Notes: generated by a model not told the origin, from the sequence alone. DNA of 61,962 bases from Candidatus Accumulibacter phosphatis (GCF_012939955.1 NZ_SPMY01000034.1:1-61962); one strand, 5' to 3'. Positions 16,230 through 25,192 are shown, numbered from the stretch's first letter. Program-made: numbers and translations.

Positions 16230-18313
16230 ACCTTGCCTCCAATAATCGAGGTAACTTTGATGGTTCTGTTTTCAGGCACTTCGCCGTGCGCCAGCACTTT
16301 CAAATGCGGGATGCTCCGACGCAGAAAGCGGGACAGCAGCGTGCGGAGATTTCCGGGAACCAGCAGCACGGTCGGCAAGCCGACCTCTTCCTGCCGCTGC
16401 GCCGCCGCGACCGCCTCACGTAGCAGGGTATCAGCCAGACCTGGTTCGATACTGGCACCATCGCCGCCACCGCCAAGCGCCTGGAGAAGAATCCGCTCAA
16501 GCTGCGGATCCAGCGACATCACCTGCATTTCAGCCCCTCCCGGGAACAGCTCCTGAGCAATCGAACGACCCAGGGCAATGCGCAGGTGTGCGGTCAGCAC
16601 CTCCGCGTCCTGCGAGCGCGGCGCCGCTTCGGCCAGGGTTTCGATGATCGTGCGCATGTCGCGCAACGACACCCCCTCTTCGAGGAGGTTGCGCAAGACT
16701 TTCTGGAAAACGCCAAGGGTCAGCAGCTTGGGCACCACGTCCTCGACCAGCTTGGGCATCTCCTTGGCCAGGTGATCGAGCAGAGCCTGCGTCTCCTGGC
16801 GCCCGAGAAGCTCGGCGGCGTGCGACAGAATCAGCTGATTGAGGTGCGTCGCAGTCACCGTGCTGGCATCGACGACGGTGTATCCATAGGCCTGCGCCTG
16901 CTCCCGCAAAGCCATCTCGATCCACACCGCCGGCAGGCCGTAGGCAGGATCCTTGGTCACCGTTCCCGGTACCTCGCCGGCGACGCGACCGGGGTTGATG
17001 GCCAGCAAATTCCCGGGGAAAGCTTCGCCGTCGCCGATTTCGACGCCCTTGAGCAAGATCTTGTAGGCATTCGGTTTCAGTTCCAGGTTGTCGCGAATGT
17101 GCACCGGGGAAACCAGGAAGCCCACTTCCTGGGCAAATTTCTTGCGAATACCGCGGATGCGGCGCAGCAACTCACCGTCCTGCGCCTTGTCGACCAGCGG
17201 AATCAGGCGGTAGCCGACCTCCAGCCCGAGGATGTCGAGCGCCGTGACGTCGGCCCAACTCGCCTCCTGAGTTTCCCGGGCAGCAACTGGTGCGGCGGCA
17301 ACCGGTAGCGGTGCGGCGACCCGCTCGCCTTTCTCGATCCGCCAGGCGATGGCCCCCAAAACACCGGCCAGGAGCAGAAAAACGAAGTTCGGCATGCCCG
17401 GAATCAGGCCCAGCAGACCAATGATCCCGGCGCTCAGAAAGATCAGCCGGGGATTCTTGAAAAGCTGCGCGATGAACTGCTGCGAGACGTCCTGGTCGTC
17501 GCCGACGCGGGTCACCACCATGCCGGCGGCGATCGATATGATCAACGCCGGGATCTGCGCCACCAGGCCATCGCCAATGGTCAACAAGGTGTAGGTCTTG
17601 GCCGCCGCCGCGATGTCCATGTCGTGCTGCAGGACGCCGACGAAGAGCCCGCCGACGACGTTGATCAACATGATCAGAATGCCGGCGACCGCATCGCCAC
17701 GGACGAACTTCGAGGCCCCGTCCATGGAACCGAAGAAATCCGCTTCTTCAGCAATCGTTGCGCGGCGCTTGCGCGCCTCGTCCTCACCGATCAGGCCGGC
17801 ATTGAGATCGGCGTCGATGGCCATCTGCTTGCCGGGCATGGCATCCAGAGTGAAGCGCGCCGCCACTTCCGCGACCCGACCGGCACCCTTGGTGATGACC
17901 ACGAAGTTGATGATCACCAGAATCGTAAACACCACCAAGCCGACAGCATAGTTGCCACCAACCAGGAAATGCCCGAAGGCTTCGATGACCTGCCCCGCGG
18001 CGCCCGGCCCGGTGTGCCCTTCAAGCAGCACGATGCGCGTCGAGGCAACGTTTAGTGACAGGCGCAGGAGGGTGGTAACCAGCAGCACGGTCGGGAAGAC
18101 GGAGAAATCCAGCGGCTTCATCACGCTCATCGCAACCAGCATGACGATCACCGAAATGGCAATATTGAAAGTAAAAAAGAGATCCAGCACAAACGGTGGC
18201 AGAGGCAATACCATCATCGCCAGGATCGCCAGGATCAGCAGCGGACCGGCGAGCTGCCGCTGCCCGAAACGAGCGAAGAGATCCTGCAGCACGATGGCGC
18301 CGGCGTTAGCCAT
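16226..18313 (-). CDS. flhA: Flagellar export gate protein FlhA
   Basis: Encodes 695 residues, the standard FlhA size. The N-terminal half has about eight membrane helices (for example PLLILAILAMMVLPLPPFVL). The cytoplasmic FHIPEP loop is present (RFTLDAMPGKQMAIDADLNA). The C-terminal half is the soluble ring (LGLEVGYRLIPLVDKAQDGE) that docks export chaperones such as FlgN. FlhA and FlhB form the gate of the flagellar type III export apparatus. An A6 tract at 18173-18178 lies in frame. Overlaps at both ends (8 bases with flhB, 4 with flhF) show a coupled operon. Confidence 0.97.
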   Translation of the reverse strand: MANAGAIVLQDLFARFGQRQLAGPLLILAILAMMVLPLPPFVLDLFFTFNIAISVIVMLVAMSVMKPLDFSVFPTVLLVTTLLRLSLNVASTRIVLLEGHTGPGAAGQVIEAFGHFLVGGNYAVGLVVFTILVIINFVVITKGAGRVAEVAARFTLDAMPGKQMAIDADLNAGLIGEDEARKRRATIAEEADFFGSMDGASKFVRGDAVAGILIMLINVVGGLFVGVLQHDMDIAAAAKTYTLLTIGDGLVAQIPALIISIAAGMVVTRVGDDQDVSQQFIAQLFKNPRLIFLSAGIIGLLGLIPGMPNFVFLLLAGVLGAIAWRIEKGERVAAPLPVAAAPVAARETQEASWADVTALDILGLEVGYRLIPLVDKAQDGELLRRIRGIRKKFAQEVGFLVSPVHIRDNLELKPNAYKILLKGVEIGDGEAFPGNLLAINPGRVAGEVPGTVTKDPAYGLPAVWIEMALREQAQAYGYTVVDASTVTATHLNQLILSHAAELLGRQETQALLDHLAKEMPKLVEDVVPKLLTLGVFQKVLRNLLEEGVSLRDMRTIIETLAEAAPRSQDAEVLTAHLRIALGRSIAQELFPGGAEMQVMSLDPQLERILLQALGGGGDGASIEPGLADTLLREAVAAAQRQEEVGLPTVLLVPGNLRTLLSRFLRRSIPHLKVLAHGEVPENRTIKVTSIIGGKV

Positions 18314-19446
18314 GCGCGGCCTCCGGGACGAGTTCGGCCGGAACAGCGATTTCTCGCGGCGGCAGCGGATAGATGCCGCCCACCGCGCGCCAGCTGCTCA
18401 GCTGGTAGACATAGGCCAGCACCTCGGCGACCGCCGCGTAAAGGGCGGCAGGTATCTCCTGGTCGAGTTCGCCGTGGCGATAAAGCGCGCGCGCCAGGGG
18501 CGCAGCCTCGACAGTCGGAACAGCATTCTCCGCGCCGATCTGGCGAATCTTGAGCGCCACCTCACCCATCCCCTTGGCCAGCAGTTTCGGCGCTCCCATG
18601 CCGGTCTTGTAAGCCAGCGCCACCGCGTAATGACTGGGGTTGGTGACGATCACATCGGCCGCCGGCACCGCCGACATCATGCGCTTGCGGGCAGCCTCGC
18701 GCTGCAGCTGACGAATGCGGCTCTTGACTTCGGGATTGCCTTCCAGCTCCTTGCCTTCCTTCTTGACTTCCGCACGCGTCATCTTGAGTTTGTCGTGGTA
18801 TTGCCAGATCTGAAACGGCACGTCGACGGCAACGATCAAGAGCATGGCCGAAACGATGACCAGAAAATTGAAGCTGAGCAAATGGCCCGCGCTGGCCAGA
18901 GCAAGCTCGATCGATTGCGCAAACATCGCCAGCAGATCGCCACTCTCGTTCCACAGCACCAGAACGGCGACACCCCCAACCAGCGACGACTTGACCACGG
19001 CCTTGACCAGTTCCACCAGGCCGTTCCACGAGATCACGCGCCCCAGACCCTTGAGCAGATTGAGACGGCTCAAGTCAGGCTGCAGTGCTTTCGGCGAAAA
19101 GTTCCAGCTACCCAGGAAAAACGGCGACAGTAGCGCGGCAACGATCAGCGCCGCGAACAGCGGTGCGAAAGAAAGCAAGGCGTCGAGCGAAATATCTGCC
19201 AGGCGAACCAGCATCAGTGTCGGCTCAGTGGCCAGGTCGTGATCGAGCACCAGACCGCGGCGAAAAAACCCGGACACCCGCTGAACCATCCACGGCCCCA
19301 TCAGCCAGAACGCCGCCGCGCCAACCATCAGAACGAGGAAGGTGCCAATCTCCCGCGAGCGCGGAACCTGCCCCTCCTCGCGCGCCTGCTCCAAGCGCCT
19401 TGACGATGCTGCTTCGGTTTTTTTCGAGGTCGCTTTCCTCAGCCAT
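18306..19446 (-). CDS. flhB: Flagellar export switch protein FlhB, reading frame interrupted by one base
   Basis: The true start is the ATG at 19446 (MAEESDLEK). After nine codons the frame is lost in a T7 run (A7 in the coding sense, 19418-19424). Removing one base restores the family sequence TEAASSRRLEQAREEGQVPR and gives 379 residues. Four membrane helices and the cytoplasmic FlhBc domain follow. The autocleavage site reads NPSH (VIVTNPSHYAVAL) instead of the usual NPTH. FlhB switches export from rod/hook to filament substrates. As printed, only a TTG at 19394 could start the rest. The extra base may be a sequencing error or a slippage site. Confidence 0.85.
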
Positions 19447-19510
19447 TTCGAGCTCCCAGTGGTCTCGAGGCTATTATAGGAAAAAACTATATTAAATATG
19501 GATGTAAGAG

Positions 19511-19525
19511 GCTTTATTTAGGCCA
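19511..19525 (-). promoter_or_regulatory. Possible sigma-54 promoter of the flhB operon
   Basis: On the - strand TGGCCTAAATAAAGC has the invariant GG-N10-GC spacing of sigma-54 promoters, with weaker flanks than at flgB. Transcription would begin near 19500. A TATAAT (19473-19478) lies closer to the gene but has no good -35 partner. The surrounding 19460-19540 stretch is strikingly AT-rich. Confidence 0.35.
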
Positions 19526-19541
19526 ATTCTCGAATAGTGGC

Positions 19542-19567
19542 GCGTCAGCAACACTTGTTGCTGACGC
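19542..19567. promoter_or_regulatory. Perfect 12-bp inverted repeat between cheA and flhB
   Basis: GCGTCAGCAACA (19542-19553), a CT centre and TGTTGCTGACGC (19556-19567) form a perfect palindrome. It lies just upstream of the flhB promoter region and immediately beyond the U-tract of the cheA terminator. It could be an operator for flhB or a second stem of a tandem terminator; the sequence alone does not decide. Confidence 0.6.
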
Positions 19568-19569
19568 AC

Positions 19570-19595
19570 AAAAAAAATGGGGGCCGTAGCCCCCA
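19570..19595 (-). terminator. Intrinsic terminator of the chemotaxis operon
   Basis: On the - strand TGGGGGC, a four-base loop (TACG) and GCCCCCA are followed by a run of T (8 A on the + strand, 19570-19577). This is a textbook rho-independent terminator located 29 bases after the cheA stop codon. Confidence 0.9.
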
Positions 19596-19623
19596 AAAAG
19601 AAAACACCTGCTGATGCACATGT

Positions 19624-21588
19624 TTACGCGAAGAATTCGAGCGCTCTGGTCGGTGCGCTGCGCGCCTCGCGGTCGTTGTTGGCCGACAAATCGCTGAGTA
19701 ATTCCTTCATCTCGAGGATCAGCACGATCTGCCCATTCGACAGCGTCGTCACGCCCGCCACCCCGCGCGGACGAAAGTCGTCAAGTGCCTTTATCACCGC
19801 ATCGTCACGACCGGCAAAATTGTCGACCGCGAGAATGAAGCTGCGCTCGGCGGTCTGCATCAGGACGCCATACTCGGGGCGCTGCAGCTGCGGCCAGCCG
19901 AGCAGGCGCGATAGCGCGATCACCGGCAGGATCTCACCGCGCACGACGACCGTCTCCTTGCCACCCACTTCCTGCATTCGCTCGTGGTCGATCGGCAGAA
20001 TCTCCCGGACCATGGACAGCGGCAGGGCGAAGGGCTGCTCACCCAGAAGCACCAGGAGCACCGGCAGGATGGCCAGCGTCAAGGGCAGCGAAATACTGAA
20101 CACCGATCCCTTGCCAGGCTCGGAGCGAATCTCGATCGAGCCGTTGAGCTTCTGGATATTGGTCTTGACCACATCCATTCCGACGCCGCGGCCCGATACC
20201 GCCGAGGCCTGCGCCATGGTCGAAAAACCGGGCAGGAAGATCAGGTTCAGGCTCTGCCGATCATCGAGCGTATTGGCTTCTTCTTCACTGATGATGTGTT
20301 TTTCAATCGCCTTGGCGCGAATTTTCTCCGGGCTCATGCCACGTCCGTCGTCGGCAATGATCAGCACGATGTGATCCCCCTCCTGACGAGCTTCGAGGCG
20401 AACGACGCTCTTCACCGGCTTGCCGGCCGCCTGCCGCTGCGCGGCCGTCTCGACGCCGTGATCGACGGCGTTACGAATCAGGTGGACCAAAGGATCGGCC
20501 AGATCCTCGATCATCGTCTTGTCGACTTCGGTCTCTTCTCCCAGCAGTTCCAGCTCGATGTCCTTGCCCAACTGCCGCGCCAGATCGCGGGCAATGCGTG
20601 GGTATTTCTGGAACAGGCGGCCAATCGGCTGCATGCGCGTCTTCATCACCGAGTTTTGCAGGTCGGAGACCAGCAGGTCGAGCTGGCTGACCGCCTGATC
20701 GAGGGCCTGCAGCGTTTCGGAATCGGTTCTACCGGCGAGAATGTCGGCACGCAGGCTGGTCAGCCGGTTCTTGGTGAGGCCGATCTCTCCCGACAGGTTG
20801 AGCACCTGGTCGAGGCGTGCCGTATCGACACGAATGGTGGTTTCGCGAACGGCCGCCTTTTCTTCGCCACGCCGGCCGGCAGGCGCCGCACTGGCGACGG
20901 CGCCAGGCTTATCGGTGCTGCGCCGGCCTTCCGGCGGGAAATGTGGCTGCATCCGGGCTGCGTCCACTGCCGTCCTGGTCCGCGGTCGCGGCGCGCTGAT
21001 GGCCGCCGCGGCAGGCGACGGCGAAACAGCGGCCGACCGTGGCGTCGCGGCCGACGCCATCGCCTGCCGGCCGACCAGAGCCTGGTGCAGTAGCTGCCAG
21101 TCGGGGCCGGCGGCAGCACCCTCGGCCGGAGTTGGCGCCGTCGGCGCCTTGCCGGCCATGAGCGCAGGCACGGGGGTGTCGACCGGCGCGGCGACCGGCC
21201 CTGCCAGTGCGGCGCGCAAGTGAGCGCTTACTGCGGCGGGCGCCGGGTCAGGTTGCGTCCCCTGCGCGATCTCGCCAAACATGTTGCGAACCCCCTGCGT
21301 CGCCGCCATGATGGTGTCCATCAACTCGGGCGTCAGCGTCTCCTCGCCATTTCTGAGTTTGTCGAAAAGGTTTTCGGTCAAGTGGCAAAGCTTCACCAGT
21401 TCGCCGGCGTTGAGAAAGCCGGCGCCACCCTTGATGGTGTGAAAGCCACGAAAGATGTCGTTGAGCAAACGACTGTCGTCAGGACGTCTCTCGAGATCGA
21501 CGAGCTTGTTGTCCACATCCGACAGCAGGTCACCGGCTTCCTGCAGGAAATCCTGCAGCAGGTCTTCCATCCCGGCAAAATCACTCAT
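19624..21588 (-). CDS. cheA: Chemotaxis histidine kinase CheA
   Basis: Encodes 654 residues from the ATG at 21588, backed by AGGAG upstream; a longer reading to 21657 overlaps cheZ and is rejected. Domains in order: Hpt/P1 with His50 in FRGFHTIKGGAGF, and a Pro/Ala-rich linker (about 110-240) in place of a recognisable P2. P3 dimerisation (LDQVLNLSGEIGLTKNRL) comes next, then the P4 kinase with NAVDHG and DDGRGM, then P5/CheW-like (LPLSMVREILPIDHERM). It phosphorylates CheY when coupled to receptors. It is the last gene before the terminator. Confidence 0.95.
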   Translation of the reverse strand: MSDFAGMEDLLQDFLQEAGDLLSDVDNKLVDLERRPDDSRLLNDIFRGFHTIKGGAGFLNAGELVKLCHLTENLFDKLRNGEETLTPELMDTIMAATQGVRNMFGEIAQGTQPDPAPAAVSAHLRAALAGPVAAPVDTPVPALMAGKAPTAPTPAEGAAAGPDWQLLHQALVGRQAMASAATPRSAAVSPSPAAAAISAPRPRTRTAVDAARMQPHFPPEGRRSTDKPGAVASAAPAGRRGEEKAAVRETTIRVDTARLDQVLNLSGEIGLTKNRLTSLRADILAGRTDSETLQALDQAVSQLDLLVSDLQNSVMKTRMQPIGRLFQKYPRIARDLARQLGKDIELELLGEETEVDKTMIEDLADPLVHLIRNAVDHGVETAAQRQAAGKPVKSVVRLEARQEGDHIVLIIADDGRGMSPEKIRAKAIEKHIISEEEANTLDDRQSLNLIFLPGFSTMAQASAVSGRGVGMDVVKTNIQKLNGSIEIRSEPGKGSVFSISLPLTLAILPVLLVLLGEQPFALPLSMVREILPIDHERMQEVGGKETVVVRGEILPVIALSRLLGWPQLQRPEYGVLMQTAERSFILAVDNFAGRDDAVIKALDDFRPRGVAGVTTLSNGQIVLILEMKELLSDLSANNDREARSAPTRALEFFA

Positions 21589-21598
21589 TTTGCATCTC

Positions 21599-22603
21599 CT
21601 AGAAGCCCAGGCTGCCGAGCAGGTCGTCGACTTGCTGCTGCGTGGCGACGACATCACTGCGCCCTTCGGCGTTGATCACCGGCCCGTTGAGCAGACTCAT
21701 CACCGATTCGGTGCGCCGCTCGCCAGGCATGGTCTCGATCAGCACGCCCATCAGTTGCGCCTCCAGTTCCTGCGCCACGGCAATGGTCTTCTTGATCACC
21801 TGCCCGGTCAGGTCCTGAAAATCCTGCGCCATCATGATCTCGAGCAATTGTGCCTTGGTCGCGCCGGTGTGCTGCGGCAAACCCTGCTTCAGGAAGGCAC
21901 GCGTGTCGTCGGCCAGTTTCTTGAACTCTTCGACCCCCATCTGGTTGGCATACAGCGCATCCCATTTCGCGGCCAGGGCTGCGGAACTCGCTTCGAGCTG
22001 GTCCTGCAGCGGATTGGCGATGTCGGTGGCGTTCAAAACCCGGCAGGCGGCCTTCTCGGTCAAGCTGGCGACATAGTTGAGGCGGTCCCGGGTATCGGGA
22101 ATGGCGGCAGCGGCCGTGCCGAGAAGCTCGTGATAGCCGAGTTCGCCGAGTGTGTCGTGCAACTGCCGGGCCATTTGACCCACGCGTTGAAACACTTTCT
22201 CGTTGCCACTTTCCTGTTCGCCACCTTCGCCGCTCTCCTTAATGTGAAAGTCGCGAATGCGACTCACGAACCTCCCTTCTCCGCCTGCGGGAGAAGGGCC
22301 GGGGGAAGAGGAGGGACGGTCATGACTTTCATCATCCGGGGTATCTCGACTGACATGATCGTTAGCCGAGCTCGCAACGGCCGGCGCTTGCGCAGCGAGC
22401 ACGGCATCGAACAAGGCCTGCAAATCGTCGCTATCGTCCTCCTCGGCTTCCTCGGCTTCGACTTCGCGCAATTGCTGCTGTAGCGACGGTGTGGCTGCTG
22501 CGGCCGGCGCGGCGGCGGTGCCGGTCGCGGTGACGGCTGCGGCAATGCTGTCAAACAGGGCTTCGAGCTCTGTCGAATCACCCGCGCTATCGAAGTCGGT
22601 CAT
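21599..22603 (-). CDS. cheZ: CheY-P phosphatase CheZ with an in-frame repeat insertion
   Basis: Encodes 334 residues from the ATG at 22603, one base after cheY ends. The catalytic region is present (MAQDFQDLTGQVIKKTIA, with the Gln that activates water). The C-terminal CheY-binding peptide is QQQVDDLLGSLGF. Enteric CheZ is about 214 residues; the excess lies in the N-terminal region. Residues about 80-122 are encoded by dispersed-repeat copy B, which is 126 bases long and keeps the frame. An acidic Ala-rich stretch (EVEAEEAEEDDSDDLQ) precedes it. The insertion lies before the four-helix bundle, so activity is probably kept. Confidence 0.92.
   Translation of the reverse strand: MTDFDSAGDSTELEALFDSIAAAVTATGTAAAPAAAATPSLQQQLREVEAEEAEEDDSDDLQALFDAVLAAQAPAVASSANDHVSRDTPDDESHDRPSSSPGPSPAGGEGRFVSRIRDFHIKESGEGGEQESGNEKVFQRVGQMARQLHDTLGELGYHELLGTAAAAIPDTRDRLNYVASLTEKAACRVLNATDIANPLQDQLEASSAALAAKWDALYANQMGVEEFKKLADDTRAFLKQGLPQHTGATKAQLLEIMMAQDFQDLTGQVIKKTIAVAQELEAQLMGVLIETMPGERRTESVMSLLNGPVINAEGRSDVVATQQQVDDLLGSLGF
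22240..22365 (-). repeat. Dispersed-repeat copy B, inside cheZ
   Basis: Read on the - strand it runs from a TAACGATCATGTC-like left end, through GAAAGTCATGACC, a CCCTTCTCCC/GGAGAAGGG stem and GTTCGTGAGTCGC, to CTTTCACATTAA. The length is 126 bases (42 codons). The left arm of hairpin 1 is mutated; hairpins 2 and 3 are nearly intact. It contributes the peptide FVSRIRDFHIK to CheZ. Confidence 0.85.
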
Positions 22604-22604
22604 C

Positions 22605-22994
22605 TCAGCCACCCATCTTGTCAAAAATTTTCTGCAGCTTCTCGGCGAGGGTTGCGGCGGTGAAAGGCTTGACGATGTAGCCATTGGCCCCCGCCTGCGC
22701 CGCGGCGATAATGTTCTCCTTCTTGGCTTCAGCGGTGATCATCATCACCGGCAGATGTTTGAGCGTCGGCGCGCCGCGAATCGCCTTGAGGAGTTGCAGG
22801 CCGTCCATGTTCGGCATGTTCCAGTCGGTGACGACGAATTCGACACCGCCGGCATGCAGCTTCTGCAGTGCGATGGCGCCATCCTCGGCCTCGTCGACGT
22901 TGGAGAAGCCCAGCTCCTTGAGAAGATTTCTGACGATGCGGCGCATCGTCGAGAAATCGTCCACCACCAGAATTCTCATTTTTGGATCGGCCAT
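22605..22994 (-). CDS. cheY: Chemotaxis response regulator CheY
   Basis: Encodes 129 residues, a single receiver domain. All signalling residues fall at Escherichia coli positions: Asp12/Asp13 (VVDD), Asp57 ([12 protein letters not shown]), Thr87 (MITAEA) and Lys109 (IVKPF). Phospho-CheY binds FliM and changes the direction of motor rotation. cheZ starts one base after its stop. Dispersed-repeat copy C fills the 154-base gap between it and the upstream cheV. Confidence 0.97.
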   Translation of the reverse strand: MADPKMRILVVDDFSTMRRIVRNLLKELGFSNVDEAEDGAIALQKLHAGGVEFVVTDWNMPNMDGLQLLKAIRGAPTLKHLPVMMITAEAKKENIIAAAQAGANGYIVKPFTAATLAEKLQKIFDKMGG

Positions 22995-23028
22995 TCTCTA
23001 CTCCTGGTTCTTTCCTGATTCTTCTTTC

Positions 23029-23152
23029 AAAGGTCATGACCTGTCGAGGCGCCGCAGATCATGAAAGTCATGACCGTTTCCCTCTTTCCCGGCCCTTCTC
23101 CCGCGAGGGGAGAAAGGAGATTCGCGAGCCGCTTGCGCGACTTCCATCTTAA
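23029..23152 (+). repeat. Dispersed-repeat copy C, between cheV and cheY
   Basis: GGTCATGAC (23032-23040) pairs with GTCATGACC (23068-23076). CCCTTCTCCC-GCGA-GGGGAGAAAGG follows, then hairpin 3 and CTTAA. The TTA at 23149-23151 is the stop codon of cheV on the - strand. Orientation is the same as copy A. Confidence 0.88.
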
Positions 23153-24090
23153 CGTTCGAGCAAGGGGCGCAAGGTGTCGGCAAGAACCTCCGCGTCGAAC
23201 TTGGCAACGTAGGCGTCGACGCCCACCGCCTTGCCCATCGCGTGATTGGCCTCGGACGACAGCGACGAGTGCATCACCACCGGAATACCTGCAAAGCGTG
23301 CATCACCCTTGATGTTCTTGGTGAGGACATAACCGTCCATCTCCGGCATTTCGGCATCAACCAGGATCAGGCGTATTTCGTCGCGCACGCTGGCCCCGCT
23401 CTGGCTGGCCTGCGCGGCGATGGCCTGCAAACGGCCCCACGCTTCCGCACCGTTGGTGGCGTGTTTGTGCTTGACGCCCAGCCTGTCGAGCACCTCGACA
23501 ATCTTGCGCCGGGCGACGATCGAATCGTCGGCGAAGAACATCCCCACATCATCGGCAACGTTGGCGCGCTGGATATCGACGATCAGCGCCTCGCCAAAGG
23601 CATTGGCCAGGATCTGCTCGACGTCGAGAATAGACACCAACTTACCATCGTCGAGTTCGGTGATCGCCGTGATCAAGCCCTGATTGCTCGACAAGACGCT
23701 TTCTGGCGCCTTCACTCTTTCCCAGTCGACACGGATGATGCGGTCGACTTCGTGCACCAGGAAGCCCAGGGTCCGCTTCGAATACTCGGCGACCATCATC
23801 GTCTTGCCGTGCTCCCGCGGTTGTTCCTTGTGTTCGAGAAAGGAAATCAGAGACAACACCGGAATGACGTTGCCGCGCAGCGAAATCAGGCCTTCGACGC
23901 CGCGCGGCATGTTCGGAGTCTTGGTAATGTGCGGCGTTCGCCCGACTTCGCGCACTTTGAAGACATTGATCCCGAACGTCTCGCGCGTTCCCAGGGAGAA
24001 CAGGAGAATCTCCATCTTGTTGGAGCCCGCCACGCTCGTCCGCGCGTCTATGCCCTCGAGCAGGCCTTTTCGTTCTGCCAAATCCATCAT
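23149..24090 (-). CDS. cheV: Chemotaxis coupling protein CheV (CheW-receiver fusion), first copy
   Basis: Encodes 313 residues. The N-terminal CheW domain (MEILLFSLGTRETFGINVFK, then GVEGLISLRGNVIPVLSL) links receptors to CheA. The C-terminal receiver domain has VGMFFADDS and the phospho-acceptor Asp in LILVDAEMPEMDGY. Phosphorylation of CheV is thought to drive adaptation. No cheW gene is seen in the window, so the two CheV proteins may supply the coupling function. Its stop codon lies in repeat copy C. It follows the second cheV by 31 bases. Confidence 0.93.
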   Translation of the reverse strand: MMDLAERKGLLEGIDARTSVAGSNKMEILLFSLGTRETFGINVFKVREVGRTPHITKTPNMPRGVEGLISLRGNVIPVLSLISFLEHKEQPREHGKTMMVAEYSKRTLGFLVHEVDRIIRVDWERVKAPESVLSSNQGLITAITELDDGKLVSILDVEQILANAFGEALIVDIQRANVADDVGMFFADDSIVARRKIVEVLDRLGVKHKHATNGAEAWGRLQAIAAQASQSGASVRDEIRLILVDAEMPEMDGYVLTKNIKGDARFAGIPVVMHSSLSSEANHAMGKAVGVDAYVAKFDAEVLADTLRPLLER

Positions 24091-24121
24091 TGATGATCGC
24101 TCCAGAGGTCGCGGGATGGGC

Positions 24122-25099
24122 TCACAACGACGCGCTCAACTGCGCCGCCGGAAGATCACCCAACAGCCTGCGCGTCAGCGTCTCCGACAAGCGCTGCGGT
24201 TCGAATTTGGGCACGTACTCGTCGACGCCAACCGACTTCCCGAGTTGCTGGTTCGACATCCCGGAGAGCGACGAATGCATGATCACCGGCACGCCCACGA
24301 AGCGCGGGTCCGACTTGATCTTCTTGGTGAGAATGTAGCCATCCATCTCCGGCATCTCGATGTCGGTCAATACCAGACTGATCAGCTCGCTCACTTTCTG
24401 ACCAGCCGTCTGCGCCGACATGGCCGCTTTCTCCAGCTCGTTCCAGGCTTCTCGACCATTGATCGCAGCGACGTATCTGACACCCATCGCTTCCAGCGTA
24501 CGTTCGATCTGCTTGCGCGCCACGGCCGAGTCGTCGGCAAAGAAAACCGTCAGCTCGGGATTGTCGAGCGGCTTGATATTGCGATAGACAATCTCGTCAT
24601 CGTAGCGGGTGGTTTCCGAGAGAATTTTCTCGACGTCCATCAACATCACCAGGCGACCGTCCGGCAACTCGGTGACCGCCGTCACCAGCCCGCCCAGCTC
24701 GGCCAGCAGCATCGCCGGCGGCACCCGCATCTGACTCCAGTCAAGACGCAGAATGGTGTCCACCGCCGCGACGAGAAAACCCTGCGTATGGCCGGCATAC
24801 TCGGTAACGATCATGATCGAGCGCGGCGCTTGCGTATCCACCCGCGCGTAGCGTGCCAGATCGACCACCGGCACCAGTGCCCCGCGCAGACTGACCATGC
24901 CCTCGACCGCTGCCGGCATTTCCGGTGCCGCCGTGATCGGCGGCGTACGCATCACCTCGCGAACCTTGAAGACATTGATGCCGAATGTCTCCTGGCGCCC
25001 GGTCCGCGCGTCGGTTCCCAGCGAGAACAAGAGAATCTCCAGCTTGTTGGTGCCCGCCAGCTTGGTGCGCGCATCAATGTTCTTCAGTAGATCCGACAT
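24122..25099 (-). CDS. cheV: Chemotaxis coupling protein CheV (CheW-receiver fusion), second copy
   Basis: Encodes 325 residues with the same architecture as its neighbour: a CheW domain (LEILLFSLGTDARTGRQETF, GMVSLRGALVPVVDLARYA) and a receiver (LTVFFADDSAVARKQIERTL, with Asp in LVLTDIEMPEMDGY). The two copies are clearly homologous but have diverged well beyond a recent duplication. A seven-residue insertion (TDARTGR) distinguishes this one. It is 93 bases downstream of mcp, in a gap holding two short GC-rich hairpins. Confidence 0.93.
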   Translation of the reverse strand: MSDLLKNIDARTKLAGTNKLEILLFSLGTDARTGRQETFGINVFKVREVMRTPPITAAPEMPAAVEGMVSLRGALVPVVDLARYARVDTQAPRSIMIVTEYAGHTQGFLVAAVDTILRLDWSQMRVPPAMLLAELGGLVTAVTELPDGRLVMLMDVEKILSETTRYDDEIVYRNIKPLDNPELTVFFADDSAVARKQIERTLEAMGVRYVAAINGREAWNELEKAAMSAQTAGQKVSELISLVLTDIEMPEMDGYILTKKIKSDPRFVGVPVIMHSSLSGMSNQQLGKSVGVDEYVPKFEPQRLSETLTRRLLGDLPAAQLSASL

Positions 25100-25140
25100 G
25101 GTTCATTTCCTTCGCATGGCGACAAGCATCTTAAATCAAT

Positions 25141-25175
25141 TGACGCCGTAGCGTCATGCGCGGGCGGCCGCCCGC
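25141..25175. repeat. Two adjacent hairpins between mcp and cheV
   Basis: TGACGC-CGTA-GCGTCA (25141-25156) is a perfect 6-bp stem. It is followed by the 16-base palindrome GCGGGCGGCCGCCCGC (25160-25175). There is no T-tract on either side, so these are not convincing terminators. They may stabilise the mcp transcript end or dampen read-through into cheV. Confidence 0.5.
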
Positions 25176-25192
25176 AGAAGCCGCCAGCCGGC

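Noticed and set aside
19394-19396. TTG as the true start of FlhB
   Set aside because: It would remove the conserved FlhB N-terminus, which is present upstream in another frame with a clear one-base slip between.
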